This document shows positions 32,986 to 43,243 of a stretch of DNA of 64,000 nt, one piece after another. A program made the translations under genes and the position numbers. The stretch's first letter is position 1. Each line of letters opens with the position of its first letter. The DNA is from Euptelea pleiosperma (Eukaryota > Streptophyta > Magnoliopsida > Ranunculales > Eupteleaceae): positions 4,722,714 through 4,786,713 of the forward strand of contig CM068548.1 in assembly GCA_035048495.1 (NCBI GenBank), in the 5' to 3' direction. The notes beneath the pieces are model-generated. The model was not told the DNA's origin, searched no databases, and saw nothing but the letters and a program-made list of their open reading frames with translations.

Positions 32986-33269
32986 CCGTGCGCCTCCTCC
33001 TTCTCCTTCTTCTTCCCTTCTTCTTCATCGTTTTCTTCTCTTCTTCTGCCCTTCTTCCTCGTCTGCAACTTGCCCCTCCTCACCGCCGCTGCTCCCTGCA
33101 ACTGTAACTTCTCCAGCCTGCTCCTCCAACACTGTTGCTGCATCTTCTCTCTTCAACCACCGCCTGTGCCTCCTGCACCGCTGCAAGCTCTACCGCCAGC
33201 ACCGCCCTCTCCAATAGCGCCTCAACCTCCACTACAGTCAGCGCCTCCCACCTTCGTAGCAGCAACGTT

Positions 33270-33297
33270 GTTGGTGTTGCATAACAGCAACACCAAC
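33270..33297. other. Hairpin GTTGGTGTTGC/GCAACACCAAC
   Basis: Perfect 11-bp stem with a 6-base loop. It is a variant stem sharing GTTGC/GCAAC with the others. Confidence 0.85.
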
Positions 33298-34390
33298 ACC
33301 GCCTACACACCACGCACCACCAATTTTTCTCCACTCTTGCTGTCCTTGCAACAAGGTCAACTGGCGACACCACCATTAGCCACCACTTGCAAGTGTGTAT
33401 AGGCCTGGCAGCGCCTTAAGCACCACCAGCAGGCTGTAACTCCCACCAGCGTCCACATCTTCAAGCAACGCCCACCATCTTATCTCCCATGCAGTGCATA
33501 CCGTGCACTTTCAAGCGCATCCTCTTCTCCGGGCAGCAACTCATGGTTTGACTGTGAGTCCTCCATCCTCCCTCTAGGCCGAAACTACCATCATCAATGG
33601 TCGATCAGGATGATCTCCGAGTAAGTCGTTAGGTAATATTCTATCTTTCTTTCCCTCTTCTCTTTCTCTCTCACCTTTTCTCTCTCTAGTTCCCCTTCTC
33701 TCTCTTGAATTTGTCTCCCTTTTCTCTCACTAGATTCTATCCTCTCTCAAGTTTCTTTTCTTTTGTTTTAATTACTGTAGTATTTTGATTTTCAGCATTG
33801 TAAAAGATAATGGTTTTTATGAAGAATCTTAAACTAGCTTTCTTTGATTAAAAGTTTGATGTGTTGCGTTGTTCATTTTATTCATGATATTAGTTAATGT
33901 CCTCTCTAAAAAAAACCCCTGAATCATGTTTTAAAAATCCCGAATCCACCATTCTCAACTCTCCATAATTCTGATAAAAATCCATCATTTTATGTTCATA
34001 ATTGCACTAACTGACCCCGAGTGCGGATCGACATCCGACACGAATCCCTATACAAATCTGTCAATTTTGCAGGATAATCGGATAAAAATTACAAATGTGT
34101 TGAAGTTAGGGTTTTCGTAACCAACGACGCAGAAAAATCCTACTTTCACTGGGTCCCAATCAAGTCACCATCCATCCGATCGCCATCAGACTGTCTGTCA
34201 CATCATCTTGTGAGACGATGGACATCATCAATCCATGTGGGCCAGTAGCCGGGCCCATCATCATCGACCCGCTGCCCGACTAGTTAGTGGACCTCGTGAA
34301 TTTCAAAATAATTTTTAATTAAATTTTAAAAAATGGGGGGTCCACTAAATGGGGACATTCCCCAAAGAAAAATAGTGTTTTACTTAAAAA

Positions 34391-34413
<23 letters not shown>
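34391..34413. repeat. (TA)n microsatellite
   Basis: About eleven TA units in the second fused LTR copy. The first copy has an A-run at the equivalent place (32,430). Confidence 0.85.
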
Positions 34414-34421
<8 letters not shown>

Positions 34422-34559
34422 TTATTTCAAAAATTCCCTAATTTCCATTAATGGAAACTAGGGAGCTTTAAAAGGGGAAGGAGAAGGGTTCTTTGGAACC
34501 CTAATCCCCCTCCTTACTTCACCTCATCTTTCCCCAAAACTCCCCGGACGTTTTCGTCT

Positions 34560-35000
34560 CCCTCGCCCCCTTCTTCTTCTTCTTCTTCTTCTTCTTTTCT
34601 TTTTCTTCTTTCTTCTTCTTCTTCTTCCTCCTCCATCTTCGCCGGAGTTGCAGGCAGTAACTCCGGCCATCTGGTAAGGTCTCCTCCTCTGTCTTCTTCT
34701 TTTTCTTCTCTCCTCTGTCTTCTTCTTTTCCTTCTCTCCTCTATCTTCTTCTTCTTGTTTTTCTTATTCTCCTCCACTCCTTCTTCTCCGGGAGCTACCA
34801 TCGGACTGGTTCGCCGGTGCCACCACCACCATCATCATCATCATCTTCCACAGGCTCCACGAGTTGCAGGCTCGCCTGAAAAGCTCCAGGCGAAGCACCA
34901 CCATCCTCTCCAAATCCGGTAAGGTCTTCACCCTTCTTTTTCTTCTTCTTCTTTATCTTCTTCTTCTTCTTCTTCTTTTTCTTTACCTTTATCGGAGTTG
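34560..35000 (+). repeat. TTC-rich variable segment with hairpins, second copy
   Basis: (TTC)n tracts at 34,571-34,626 and 34,935-34,985. Hairpins lie at 34641-34667 (GCCGGAGTTGC stem, one mismatch) and 34992-35017. The sequence between is only loosely similar to the first fused copy. Confidence 0.8.
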
Positions 35001-35017
35001 CAGACCTGCAACTCCGA
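34992..35017. other. Hairpin TCGGAGTTGCAG/CTGCAACTCCGA
   Basis: Perfect 12-bp stem with a 2-base spacer, so it could extrude as a cruciform. Confidence 0.9.
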
Positions 35018-36272
35018 CTATTTTTTTCAACTCATGCAGCCCCACCACCATTCTAGTGAGGCTGTGTGCCTCAACCTTTACCATTGCACCACTATGCAAC
35101 TCTGCCATAGTCATTGCAGCCTTCCTACACTTCGTCTTCTCCAACCATCACCGTTTCCACCACCTTCCACCATTAAAATCGGTACCCAGTTCTCTCCTCT
35201 CTCCTCCACATCACCCTCTTGTGTCCTCACGAACTAGAGATCACATCTCTATCGTGGGAACCACTAAAATTGCCAGCAGATCTACTCTCTACAGTCCAAA
35301 AATGGACTGGTTGTGCACACCTCCAACCACCGACCGAAACCTGCAACTTCGAATCTGCTGGTGTGTCTCGCCTCCACGACCAGCAACCGTGATGTCTTCC
35401 TAACCTGCAACCAACCATATTGCAGAATCGCTCCACCTTGCACCTACTCACTTGCTGTCCACGTGCCAAGATTTGCAAGTCCATAGACCTCCAACACAAC
35501 ACCACCGTGTAACCAAAGGATTCTGGACGTTCAGCACTTCTGCATCTCCTCCATGCCTTCCCAATCTCCATAAAAGCCATTAGGAATCCTCTCCCATCGC
35601 CAGAGTGTCATCTCTCCACTACCGGAGCACCACCATTGCTGGCCCTTAAAGGAACGGCCAGCAGAACCTCTTGCAACATCTCCATTCACGGATATACATC
35701 GCCTTCAAACCAGCAACCATCCTCCTTTTACACCACCGTCTGGCTCCAGCACTGTTGCTACCACCAGGCCGTTGGATCTCCTCCATTCCTTCACACCATT
35801 CTCACGAGCCGGTAAGTGAAAGGTAATTTTGTCTCTCTTCTTTTTACTTTCTTCTCTTCTATTCCCATTTTCTCTCTCTAAATCTTTATTTTCTCTCACT
35901 TTCTCTCTCTACCTAGTTCTCTCTAGATCTTTTTTTTTTCTCTCTAGAGATCTCTCTCTAACTTTCTCTAGAATTTTCTTCTTTAAAATTGCTTTTTAGT
36001 TTATCTTATTTTATTTTATTTCCGATTCAAGCATTGTAATAGACATTTTGATCACTGAATGATGAAGTTTATTTTTATCTATTGTTTCTTGTAATGTTCT
36101 GTCATTTTATGTTCCTGATTATGCTAACCCGGCTAACTCCGAGTGCGGATCGACATCCGACATGAGCCACTGTGCAAAATAGCCTATTTTACAGGTTGGA
36201 AGTCTCGGATAATTAAAAATGTGTTGATTCTAGGGTTTTCGTAACCAACGACGCGGAAAAAACCTACTTTCA

Positions 36273-36292
36273 TGTGTGATTTTTCCCCCACA
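36273..36292 (+). repeat. 3' end of Tat-like 5' LTR
   Basis: TGTGTGATTTTTCCCCCACA. The CCCCCACA end suits an LTR of TGTGGGGG...CCCCCACA type and precedes the primer site by four bases. Confidence 0.55.
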
Positions 36293-36296
36293 TCTT

Positions 36297-36315
36297 TTGG
36301 CGTCGTTTGTGGAAA
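36297..36315 (+). other. Primer-binding site of Tat-like element
   Basis: TTGGCGTCGTTTGTGGAAA, similar in plan to the TTGGCGCCGT(C/T)TGTGGGAA sites of plant Tat-type elements. The matching tRNA is not assigned. Confidence 0.6.
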
Positions 36316-36371
36316 ATGACGGTGATCGAGCTACGTGTTCTGGGAGCTATTGACTAATAAACGGCTTGATT

Positions 36372-37464
36372 ATGGCTCCTCCTAGAAGGAAAGGCGAAGA
36401 TGGATGGTCAAAAGAGGTATATGTGAGGATGGGGCTGGCGATGAGGAAGTAGAGCTCAAGAACTCCGACGTCCTAGCCATGCTGAACCTATTGATGAACG
36501 AGATAAAGAAGATGCGAGAGGATATGAAAGAGGTGAAGAGTGATAACATGCAGTTGAGACAACAACTGTTGGAGGAGGCAGCTGAGAGAAGAGAAGGCGT
36601 CAGAACCCACCCTTTGAGGAATAATCATCTTGGGGTGGGAGACGGCAAGAACGACGAGGTGGAATTGAGTTCTAACCAGAGGGTCGATGTGTCGACCGAT
36701 CGGATCCCTTGCCAAGAGGGAACCGACGTCGGAGTCCATCTACCGATCTCTGGCCAGGATAGAGAAGCTGGCCAAGTAGAGCAGCTAGTGGAGATTGTTG
36801 CTAACTTGGTCACCCTGGAGAAGGTGACCGAAATGATCTGAAAGGAGAATGAGAAGAGACCGGAGCCAAGAGAGAAGACGGCTACCGACGTGGCGAGAGA
36901 GGCCCTGAGAGCTCTAAGGGCTTCCCCATTTGCAGATAGAATTTTGCACTCCAAAGTGCCCAAGAAATTTGTGCAACCCTAGTTTGAGAAGTTTGATGGA
37001 ACAACGGACCCCCTGGAGCACATGTACCATTATAAGCAGATGATGGTCCTTTGTGGGGAACCCGTCTACGATGGACTGAGGTGCTGACTTTTCCCGACTA
37101 GCCTGAAGGGAAGCACCTTAGTCTGGTTCCATAGCCTGTGGGCAGGAAGTATAGAACTCTTTGCAGATCTAGAGGAGGAGTTTGTAACTCGCTACATTCA
37201 TCAACGGAAGAGGACCGTCTGCGTGACATCCCTATTAAGCTTGAAGCAAAACAAGGGCGAGTCTCTCTGAGACGACTTTGTCCGGTTCAAGAAGGAAGTA
37301 GTCCATGTGGACCAACTGGATGAAAAGATGACGGCGTACGCGTTGCAAATTGGAGTTTTTGAGGGATCTCGGGTCCACGAGAAATTGGTCATAAGCAATC
37401 CCTCTTGGCTGGAGGATGCTTACATGATCATGGAGGAGTACATCAGAGTGGAGGATTATGTATA
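36372..37464 (+). pseudogene. gag: gag of Tat-like element, broken
   Basis: Starts MAPPRRKGEDGWSKE at 36372, then shifts frame into an acidic coiled-coil-like stretch (DVLAMLNLLMNEIKKMREDM, 36404-36841). The capsid domain follows as FEKFDGTTDPLEHMYHYKQM, LFPTSLKGSTLVWFHSL, FADLEEEFVTRYIHQRKRT, TSLLSLKQNKGESL and VVHVDQLDEKMTAYALQIGV. Stops interrupt at about 36,840, 36,980, 37,086 and 37,268. The order and motifs are those of the gag of plant Tat-type elements, which makes the particle shell. Confidence 0.85.
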
Positions 37465-38042
37465 GGCACGAGCCGAGGTGCCGAAAGCAAAAAATAATGA
37501 AGCCGGGACGTCAAAGAAGAAAGACGACGACAAAAAGGATAAGAAGAAGAGCTCTCAGAGTCGGTCCGACGACCAAGACCAAGAAGATGATTGAGGGAGA
37601 AGAGGGAAGAGATTTCAGGGGAATGGAGCGTAGGCCCCCTACCAACCGAGGGAATGCACTCCCTTGCAGGTGGCGTCGTCACAGATTTTGGAGGAGATCA
37701 AGGGAGAGCCCTACTTCAGACCCCCGAAAAGGCAATACGAGGACAGTCCCGAGAGGATACCTCGATCAATACATGGCACCAACAGAAGGCTGAGAAGGAA
37801 GAAACGAAGGTGGCAGCGGTGTGCCACCACAGTCGGAAGGCAGACTGCCCCAAAATGTCATCAACATGATTTATGGAGGAGTATTAGAGAGCCAAAATGC
37901 TCACAAAGATAAGGTAAGGAGAACCATGAGCATCCAAGAAGTAATGGGTGTCTCAGCCGACCCGAGACTAGTGGAGTCAGGCAGCAAGGGCTCTGACCCG
38001 AGAACAATTTGATTCTCGGACAATGACCTGAAGAAGGTCCTG
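37465..38042 (+). pseudogene. gag C-terminus/linker of Tat-like element
   Basis: Lysine-rich then frame-shifting segment. ILEEIKGEPYFRPPKRQYED (from 37,688) and VINMIYGGVLESQNAHKDKV (from 37,857) are the usual landmarks between gag and protease in these elements. At least three frames are used. Confidence 0.7.
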
Positions 38043-38411
38043 ATGCCACATGAAGATGCCTTGGTAATTTCACTACCAATTGGCAACTTCTCTGTAAAGA
38101 GAATTTTGGTAGATTGTGGAAGTTTGGTGGAGATCTTGTTTAAGTCTGCGTTTGACTGGATGGGAATAAGTCAGTCAGAGTTGGCACCGTCCTCGGCATT
38201 AGTCAATGGATTCAATGGGGCGGCCTTTGAGCCGATTGGAGAAATCGTGTTACCCGTCACCGCTGGACCAGTAACATTGCCCACGAAGTTCTTGGTGATT
38301 GACGTGGCATCAGCATACAATGTAATTTTAGGAAGAAGGTGGACTCACACCATGAAGGCTGTCCCTTCAACCTATTATCAAGTGATCAGATTCACTACCC
38401 TTCTGGGGTAG
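38043..38411 (+). pseudogene. pro: Aspartic protease of Tat-like element
   Basis: The 122-codon frame reads EDALVISLPIGNFSVKRILV, then DCGSLVEILFKSAFDWMGIS, and later SAYNVILGRRW. The pepsin-type active-site triplet is normally Asp-Ser/Thr-Gly. Here it is Asp-Cys-Gly, so the enzyme that would process the polyprotein is probably inactive. It lies in the expected place between gag and RT. The true domain begins slightly upstream. Confidence 0.82.
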
Positions 38412-39715
38412 TACGAGATCAGGGGTGATCAGAGTGCAGCCCAGAAGTGTCAAATGATGATGATCAAAGATGTTGGCCGAGAGAAAGAATCTGAGAAGAA
38501 GGAAGGAGTCGGCTCTACTGACTAGTAGCAATTACAGCAGACCCTCCCCGATGAAGGAGCCGGGAAGGGGAAGAAAACAATCGAAGAGATAGAGCCCATC
38601 GAGCTAGGCACTGACGGAGAGAATAAATTTGTTTACATCTGCTCCGAGTTGAGTCCAAAGGAGAAACGAGACATGATGTCATTTTTGAAAAAGAACTTAG
38701 ATGTTTTTGCTTGGTCATGAAGGACATGCTAGGCATTAGCCCAGAGATCGGTACGCACCAGTTGAGAACAAAGTAAGGAGCCCCACCGATTAAGCAGAGA
38801 TTGCGTAGAATCTCACCTCGGCTAACCAAAGTCGTGTCCGAAGATGTGGATAAGTTGGCCGAGGTCAGGATCATCCGAGAAGTGGAATGCCAAATTGGAT
38901 TGCGAACATTGTAGTAGTGCCTAAGAAGAATGGAAAGGTCCGCGTTTGCATCAATTTCATTGATTTAAATAAGATATGCCCTAAAGACAGCTATGTCATG
39001 CTGAGAGTGGACGAGCTTGTGGATCGCACAGTCGGATTCGAGCTCTTGTCCTTCATGGATGGCTATGCTGGTTATAACCAGATCTTGATGCACGAGTCAG
39101 ACCAAGAAAAGATAGCATTTTACACAGATAGAGGCATCTTCTGCTACGTTCTAATGCCTTTTGGGTTAAAGAATGTTAGGACGACCTATCAGAGGCTGGT
39201 GGAAAGCATGTTCCGAGACCGACTTGGAGAGTCCATAGAGGTATACATTGACGATATGTTAGTGAAGAGCAAGAGGGGGACTCGACACTTAGAGGACTTG
39301 GGGGCGACTTTCTAGACACTCCGAGAATATAAGATGAAGCTAAACCTTGAGAAATGTGCATTCAGAGTGTCTTCTGGGAAGTTCCTCAGATACTTGGTGA
39401 CCAAGCAAGGCATAGAGGCGAACCCAGACCAGATTCGAGCTTTGCAAGACATGCCATCTCTGTGCAGCAAAACGTAGGCATAGAAGCTGATGGGGATGAT
39501 AGCGGCATTTAATAGATTCATATCAAAATCCTCTGATCGGTGTCGGCCTCTCTTCCACCTTTTGAGGAAACATAGCAAATTCACTAGGTTAGAGGAGTGT
39601 GAAGAAGCATTCCAGAGCTTAAAGAAATACTTGGGCGAGCCTCTTATTTTGTCTAAACCGACTCTAAGAGAGAAATTAATTTTGTACTTGTCAGTATCAA
39701 TTTTGCAGTAAGCTC
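38412..39715 (+). pseudogene. pol: Reverse transcriptase of Tat-like element
   Basis: Linker (38,412-38,886, many stops, including LKKNLDVFAWS) followed by an open 142-codon piece, 38887-39315: ANIVVVPKKNGKVRVCINF, DLNKICPKDSYVMLRVDELV, FMDGYAGYNQILMHESDQEK, YVLMPFGLKNV and VYIDDMLVKSK. YIDD (near 39,244) is the polymerase metal-binding motif. After a stop it continues MKLNLEKCAFRVSSGKFLRY and LMGMIAAFNRFISKSSDRC (thumb/connection). The stops rule out activity. Confidence 0.88.
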
Positions 39716-40137
39716 AGTATTGATCTGAGAAGAAGAGGGCGAGAGAAGCCAGTATACTTCCTCAACAAGACACTACTTGATGCCAAGACCTGGTACACTA
39801 GATTGGAGAAGGCAAGGTTAGCACTAATGTTTTACAACACAGAGATTGTGACCGTATTTCCAGGCACACCTTATAGTGGTTTTGACAAACTTGCCACTGA
39901 GGAGTGTACTGGCGAAGTAGGAGAAGTCAGGGAGAATGGAGAAATGGGCTGTGACTCTAGGCTAGTATGACATAGTACAGGCCTCAGACAACCGAGAAGG
40001 GCCAGGCTATGGCCGACTTCTTGGTTGATTTTCCATCCGAGGACCCATTTCAGAAAAAAGAGCCATAGTCGGCAATTAATGAAGAAAAACTGACCAGGCA
40101 GCCGGATCTGTGGGATCGGAGGATAAGCTAGAGACTA
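39716..40137 (+). pseudogene. Decayed first RNase H/connection
   Basis: Frames with stops give fragments such as PVYFLNKTLLDAKTWYTRLE and AMADFLVDFPSEDPF, which lie between RT and the second RNase H in this lineage. Confidence 0.65.
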
Positions 40138-40440
40138 TCTGTGGATGGATCGGCAAGTAACAATGGGGCTGGAATTCGGGCAATCCTCATAATGCCCAAG
40201 AACATCAGAATAGAGCTGGCCGCGAAACTGGGATTCCCGGCCTCGAACAATGAAGCTGAATATGAAGCCCTGATTGCAGGGTTGGAGATGGCTAGGGAGC
40301 TGCATATCCAATACCTTACAGTTTACAACGATTCGCAACTGGTGGTCAACCAAGTGAATGGAGGGTTTCTAGCCAAAAGCAAAACGATAGCTAAGTACAT
40401 AGGGGTGATCCTAAAAAAGTTAAAAAATTTGAGAAATTAG
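40138..40440 (+). pseudogene. Second (plant-type) RNase H
   Basis: Reads DGSASNNGAGIRAILIMPKN, then ASNNEAEYEALIAGLEMARE and VYNDSQLVVNQVNGGF. The Asp, Glu and Asp positions (DGS, NEAEYEAL, NDSQLVV) fit the RNase H catalytic set. This additional RNase H is diagnostic of Tat-type elements. The domain is open for 99 codons from its in-frame Met but sits among broken neighbours. Confidence 0.85.
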
Positions 40441-40852
40441 ATTTGCACTACATAAACTAAGGGGAGAACAAGCATGCCGATGCCTTGGCCTACGTGGCCG
40501 CGATGCTAAGAGAAGTTGAGACCAGAATGATTGATATCTGGTTCACGGCTCGTCCGAGCATCAACCCACAAGAAGAGACCTATGGCGAAGTTGATGCCGA
40601 GGAAAATGAAGAAACTTGGATGACTCCCCTCTTTCGATACTTGAGAGATGAAAGAAAAGACCCGGATCGAAGAATTGATCGGAATATTGAGCAAAAGGCA
40701 AGGAAATACACGCTGGTGCAAGGATAGCTTTATAGGAAGTTGGTTGGAGGACCGTTCTTGAGATGTGTGACGCATCAGGAGGCTTAGCAGATCCAGGCCG
40801 AGATCCACAACGGGGAATGCGAGAATCTTGCGGGAGGAAAATCTTTGGCGCA
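40441..40852 (+). pseudogene. Integrase N-terminal segment, 5' piece
   Basis: Contains ADALAYVAAMLREVETRMID and IDRNIEQKARKYTLVQG (frame 40485-40727). The zinc-binding lead-in IHNGECENLAGGKSLAH is interrupted after GCGCA by a solo LTR. Confidence 0.7.
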
Positions 40853-41139
40853 TGTGGGGGAAAATTATTTGATCTATCCCACACAATCTTTGAGGTCAGA
40901 CGATTCGTATCTCGGTGATGATTCGACGAATCTGATGCTTTAAGACAGAACACCTCTCTCTACTACGGATGAAAGGATAACATCCAGACGAATTGTGATC
41001 GTACCTATTGACAACACTCCGATGCTCAAGACAGTATAGGGTGTACCCACAGGGTTTAGGAAATATAGTAAAAATGTTTCAGAGTTTAGGCTATCTAGAT
41101 CTGGAGAGCAAGATCCCTTTCTCAGTTCTGAGGGTCATG

Positions 41140-41147
41140 TATTTATA
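41140..41147 (-). promoter_or_regulatory. TATA box of solo LTR
   Basis: TATAAATA on the minus strand within GGGTATAAATACATGACC. Confidence 0.6.
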
Positions 41148-41440
41148 CCCTTAGAACTGGCGTGATTCAACTTCTACGTGTCTATTTCTTGTTAGTTAGA
41201 TCCGATCTGGAGAGATCCTATTACGAAACTGTCTCTTCTTGTTAGATCCTAACTTCTCCTATTCAGTTATATCTTAAACAACTGAGGTGGCATTCCTCGT
41301 GGTAGATATTTGAACGGGGGAGCGTGGAATTGGGTGTAATAGTCCAATTAATTGCCACTTGGCAATCATATAATAGACAAGTCAATAATCAACTTGATTG
41401 TGGTTTAGAATACTTATCTAGTTTATAGAATTCTGTATAC

Positions 41441-41730
41441 CTGTCGGGATGGATAGAAGGTCATTCCCGTCAAGTGGATCGTTGATCTTACCGGGATGCG
41501 TTCGAATGTCATTCCTGTCAAGTATGTCGTTTGAACTTGTCGGGATGAACTGAATGTCAATCCCGTCAAGTAGGCCGTCGAACTTGTAGGGATATGTTGA
41601 ATGTTATTCCCGTTAAGTAGGCCGTCGAACTTGTCGGGATGTGTTGAATGTCATTCTCGTCAAGTGGGTTGTCGAACTTGTCGAGATGAGTTGAATGTCA
41701 TTTCCGTCGAGTAGGCCGTTGAATGACTTG
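41441..41730. repeat. 47-bp tandem repeat in solo LTR
   Basis: About six units containing CTTGTCGGGAT, GAATGTCATTCCCGTCAAGT and AGGCCGTCGAA. Clear unit starts are 41536, 41583, 41630 and 41677 (period 47). Earlier units are more diverged. Confidence 0.88.
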
Positions 41731-41975
41731 CTAGTAAAGATTTAAATGCTTTGCCGACAACTTCAATGCTCTCCGTTATTTACCTGCTTCAAGTGGTGAT
41801 TTCCTCGGATGTCTATTCTGACATGTGGCATCTCTTGTTTGTAAAATGGCGCACGACTGGGAAAGCATAATTTAATAGCTGTCTTCCACAGGTTTTTTGA
41901 CACATTAACTCGCACATGGCATGAGATGCCAGATGTCGATTCGATACTTTCGCACGTGCTAAGCCAGCTCCACAT

Positions 41976-42371
41976 GGAATCATCTTATTAGCTGGAAAAT
42001 ACGGCACCCACAGCGCACAAGGCATGGACTCAAGGGTATTACTAGCCCTGCATGCAGGAAGATGCAAAGAAATATATGAAGAAGTGTGATAAGTGCCAGA
42101 AACATGGTCGAAGTATTCATGCCCCTGCCGAAGATCTTCTCTCGGTGGTCAGCCCGTGGCCATTTGTCTTATGGGAATCATCTTATTAGCCGGAAAATAC
42201 GGCACCCACAGTGCACAAGGCATGGACTCAGGGGTATTACTAGCCCTACATGCAGGAAGATGCAAAGAAATATGTGAAGAAGTGTGATAAGTGCCAGAAA
42301 CATGCTCAAAGTATTCATGCCCCTGCCGAAGACCTTCACTCAGTGGTCATCCCGTGGCCGTTTGTCTTATG
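41976..42371 (+). repeat. 198-bp tandem duplication spanning LTR end and integrase
   Basis: 41976-42173 is repeated at 42174-42371 with about a dozen differences. Each copy contains the last 37 bp of the solo LTR followed by integrase sequence encoding KKCDKCQKH. The duplication therefore occurred after the LTR insertion. 198 is a multiple of three, but the unit carries in-frame stops. Confidence 0.9.
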
Positions 42372-43205
42372 GGGACTAGATATAGTAGGACCATTGCTAA
42401 TGCCCCCAGGGAAGAAGCAGTACATGTAGGCCATTGACTATTTCACTAAGTGCGTAGAAGCCGTACCATTGCAGCAGATCTGATAACAAGAGGTCTAGAA
42501 GTTTTTATGGAAAAGAATTATTACTCAGTTCGGGCTGCCATATGCGTTCATCTCAGACAACGGAGCATAGTTCCAAGGGAGTAGAATTTCTTTTGCGTTA
42601 AGTTCGGAGTGAAGTCACTGTTCTCGGCACCAATGTACCCTCAAGGTAATGGCCAAATAAAAGCTTCAAATAAGGTTATCCTCAACAACCTAAAGGAGAG
42701 ATTAGAGAAGGAAAATGGAAAATGGGTTGAGAAACTGGATGGGGTCCTATGGGCATATAGAACGATGCCGAGAAGATCCCACAGGGACTCCCCTTTTGCC
42801 CTACCATTTGGAATGGAGGTCGTCATCCCAACTGAAATGACCATGACCACTAGTCGGCATATGGCCGTGGAGACGGGCATGGGATTCTTGATCCAGAAGT
42901 TCGAAGTAGATATGGTGGAAGAAAGGTGGGAAAAAGCGAACATTAGACTTGAAGCCTATCACATGAGGTTGAGCCGAGGGTACCAAAAGAAGGTTAGAGA
43001 TCGGACACTTCATGAAGGGGACTTGGTGTTGAGGAAGGTCTTCCAAAACATGCGAGAACCTAATGCAGGGAAGCTAGCCACAAATTGGGAAGGCCCTTAC
43101 AAAGTACGAAAAGTTGGAGAGGGAGGCGCATACCACTTAGAGACAATGGACGGGAAAAGAGTCGAGCGCCCTTGGAACATTTTGAATCTAAGATTTTTTC
43201 AATAA
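42013..43205 (+). pseudogene. Integrase of Tat-like element
   Basis: Zinc-finger region (GYY-stop-PYMQEDAKKYVKKCDKCQ, present twice because of the 198-bp duplication), the core start WGLDIVGPLLMPPGKKQYM, FTKCVEAVPLQQI, ITQFGLPYAFISDNGA with a stop after, and a 198-codon open C-terminal part (42609-43205): MYPQGNGQIKASNKVILNNL, WAYRTMPRRSHRDSPFALPF and NWEGPYKVRKVGEGGAYHLE. The core acidic residues of the D,D and E motifs fall on either side of frame breaks. It would normally insert the cDNA into the genome but is non-functional here. Confidence 0.86.
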
Positions 43206-43243
43206 AATAAAGTGTGAATCAATGTGATAGCATGTGATTGATT

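Larger units (their letters stand above)
32573..33420 (+). repeat. TTC/CT-rich variable segment with hairpins, first copy
   Basis: Strongly pyrimidine-rich (TTCTTCTTC, CTCCTTCTTCT) with four internal hairpins. The bias leaves several stop-free frames, the longest being 214 codons, all serine/leucine/proline-rich with no recognisable domain. I treat it as LTR non-coding sequence, not a gene. Confidence 0.75.
31473..36272 (+). mobile_element. Composite solo LTR (two fused copies)
   Basis: It starts TGTGATATTCGCTCAAAAGT and ends AACCTACTTTCA, the same ends as the LTRs of elements 1, A and B. An internal LTR end (TCCTACTTTCA) occurs at 34149 and is followed at once by sequence equal to position 32193 (CTGGGTCCCAATCAAGTC). 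The unit is therefore one LTR (31473-34149) joined to a second lacking its first 720 bp (34150-36272). TGTG flanks both sides, within a TG-rich context. There is no internal region or pol between the copies. It lies at the end of the Tat-like 5' LTR, just before that element's primer site. Confidence 0.75.
40853..42012 (-). mobile_element. Solo LTR with 5-bp target duplication
   Basis: Begins TGTGGGGGAAAATT and ends GGCACCCACA. GCGCA lies immediately before (40848-40852) and after (42013-42017). Removing it restores the integrase reading (KSLAHKAWTQGYY). A TATA box on the minus strand (41140-41147) suggests reverse orientation. It contains a 47-bp tandem repeat. No internal region remains. 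Confidence 0.88.

Noticed and set aside
32573..33217. 214-codon serine/leucine/proline-rich ORF in the composite LTR, and overlapping frames
   Set aside because: Pyrimidine-rich DNA has few stop codons on that strand. Both strands and several frames are open, there is no domain, and the fused second LTR copy does not conserve the frame.
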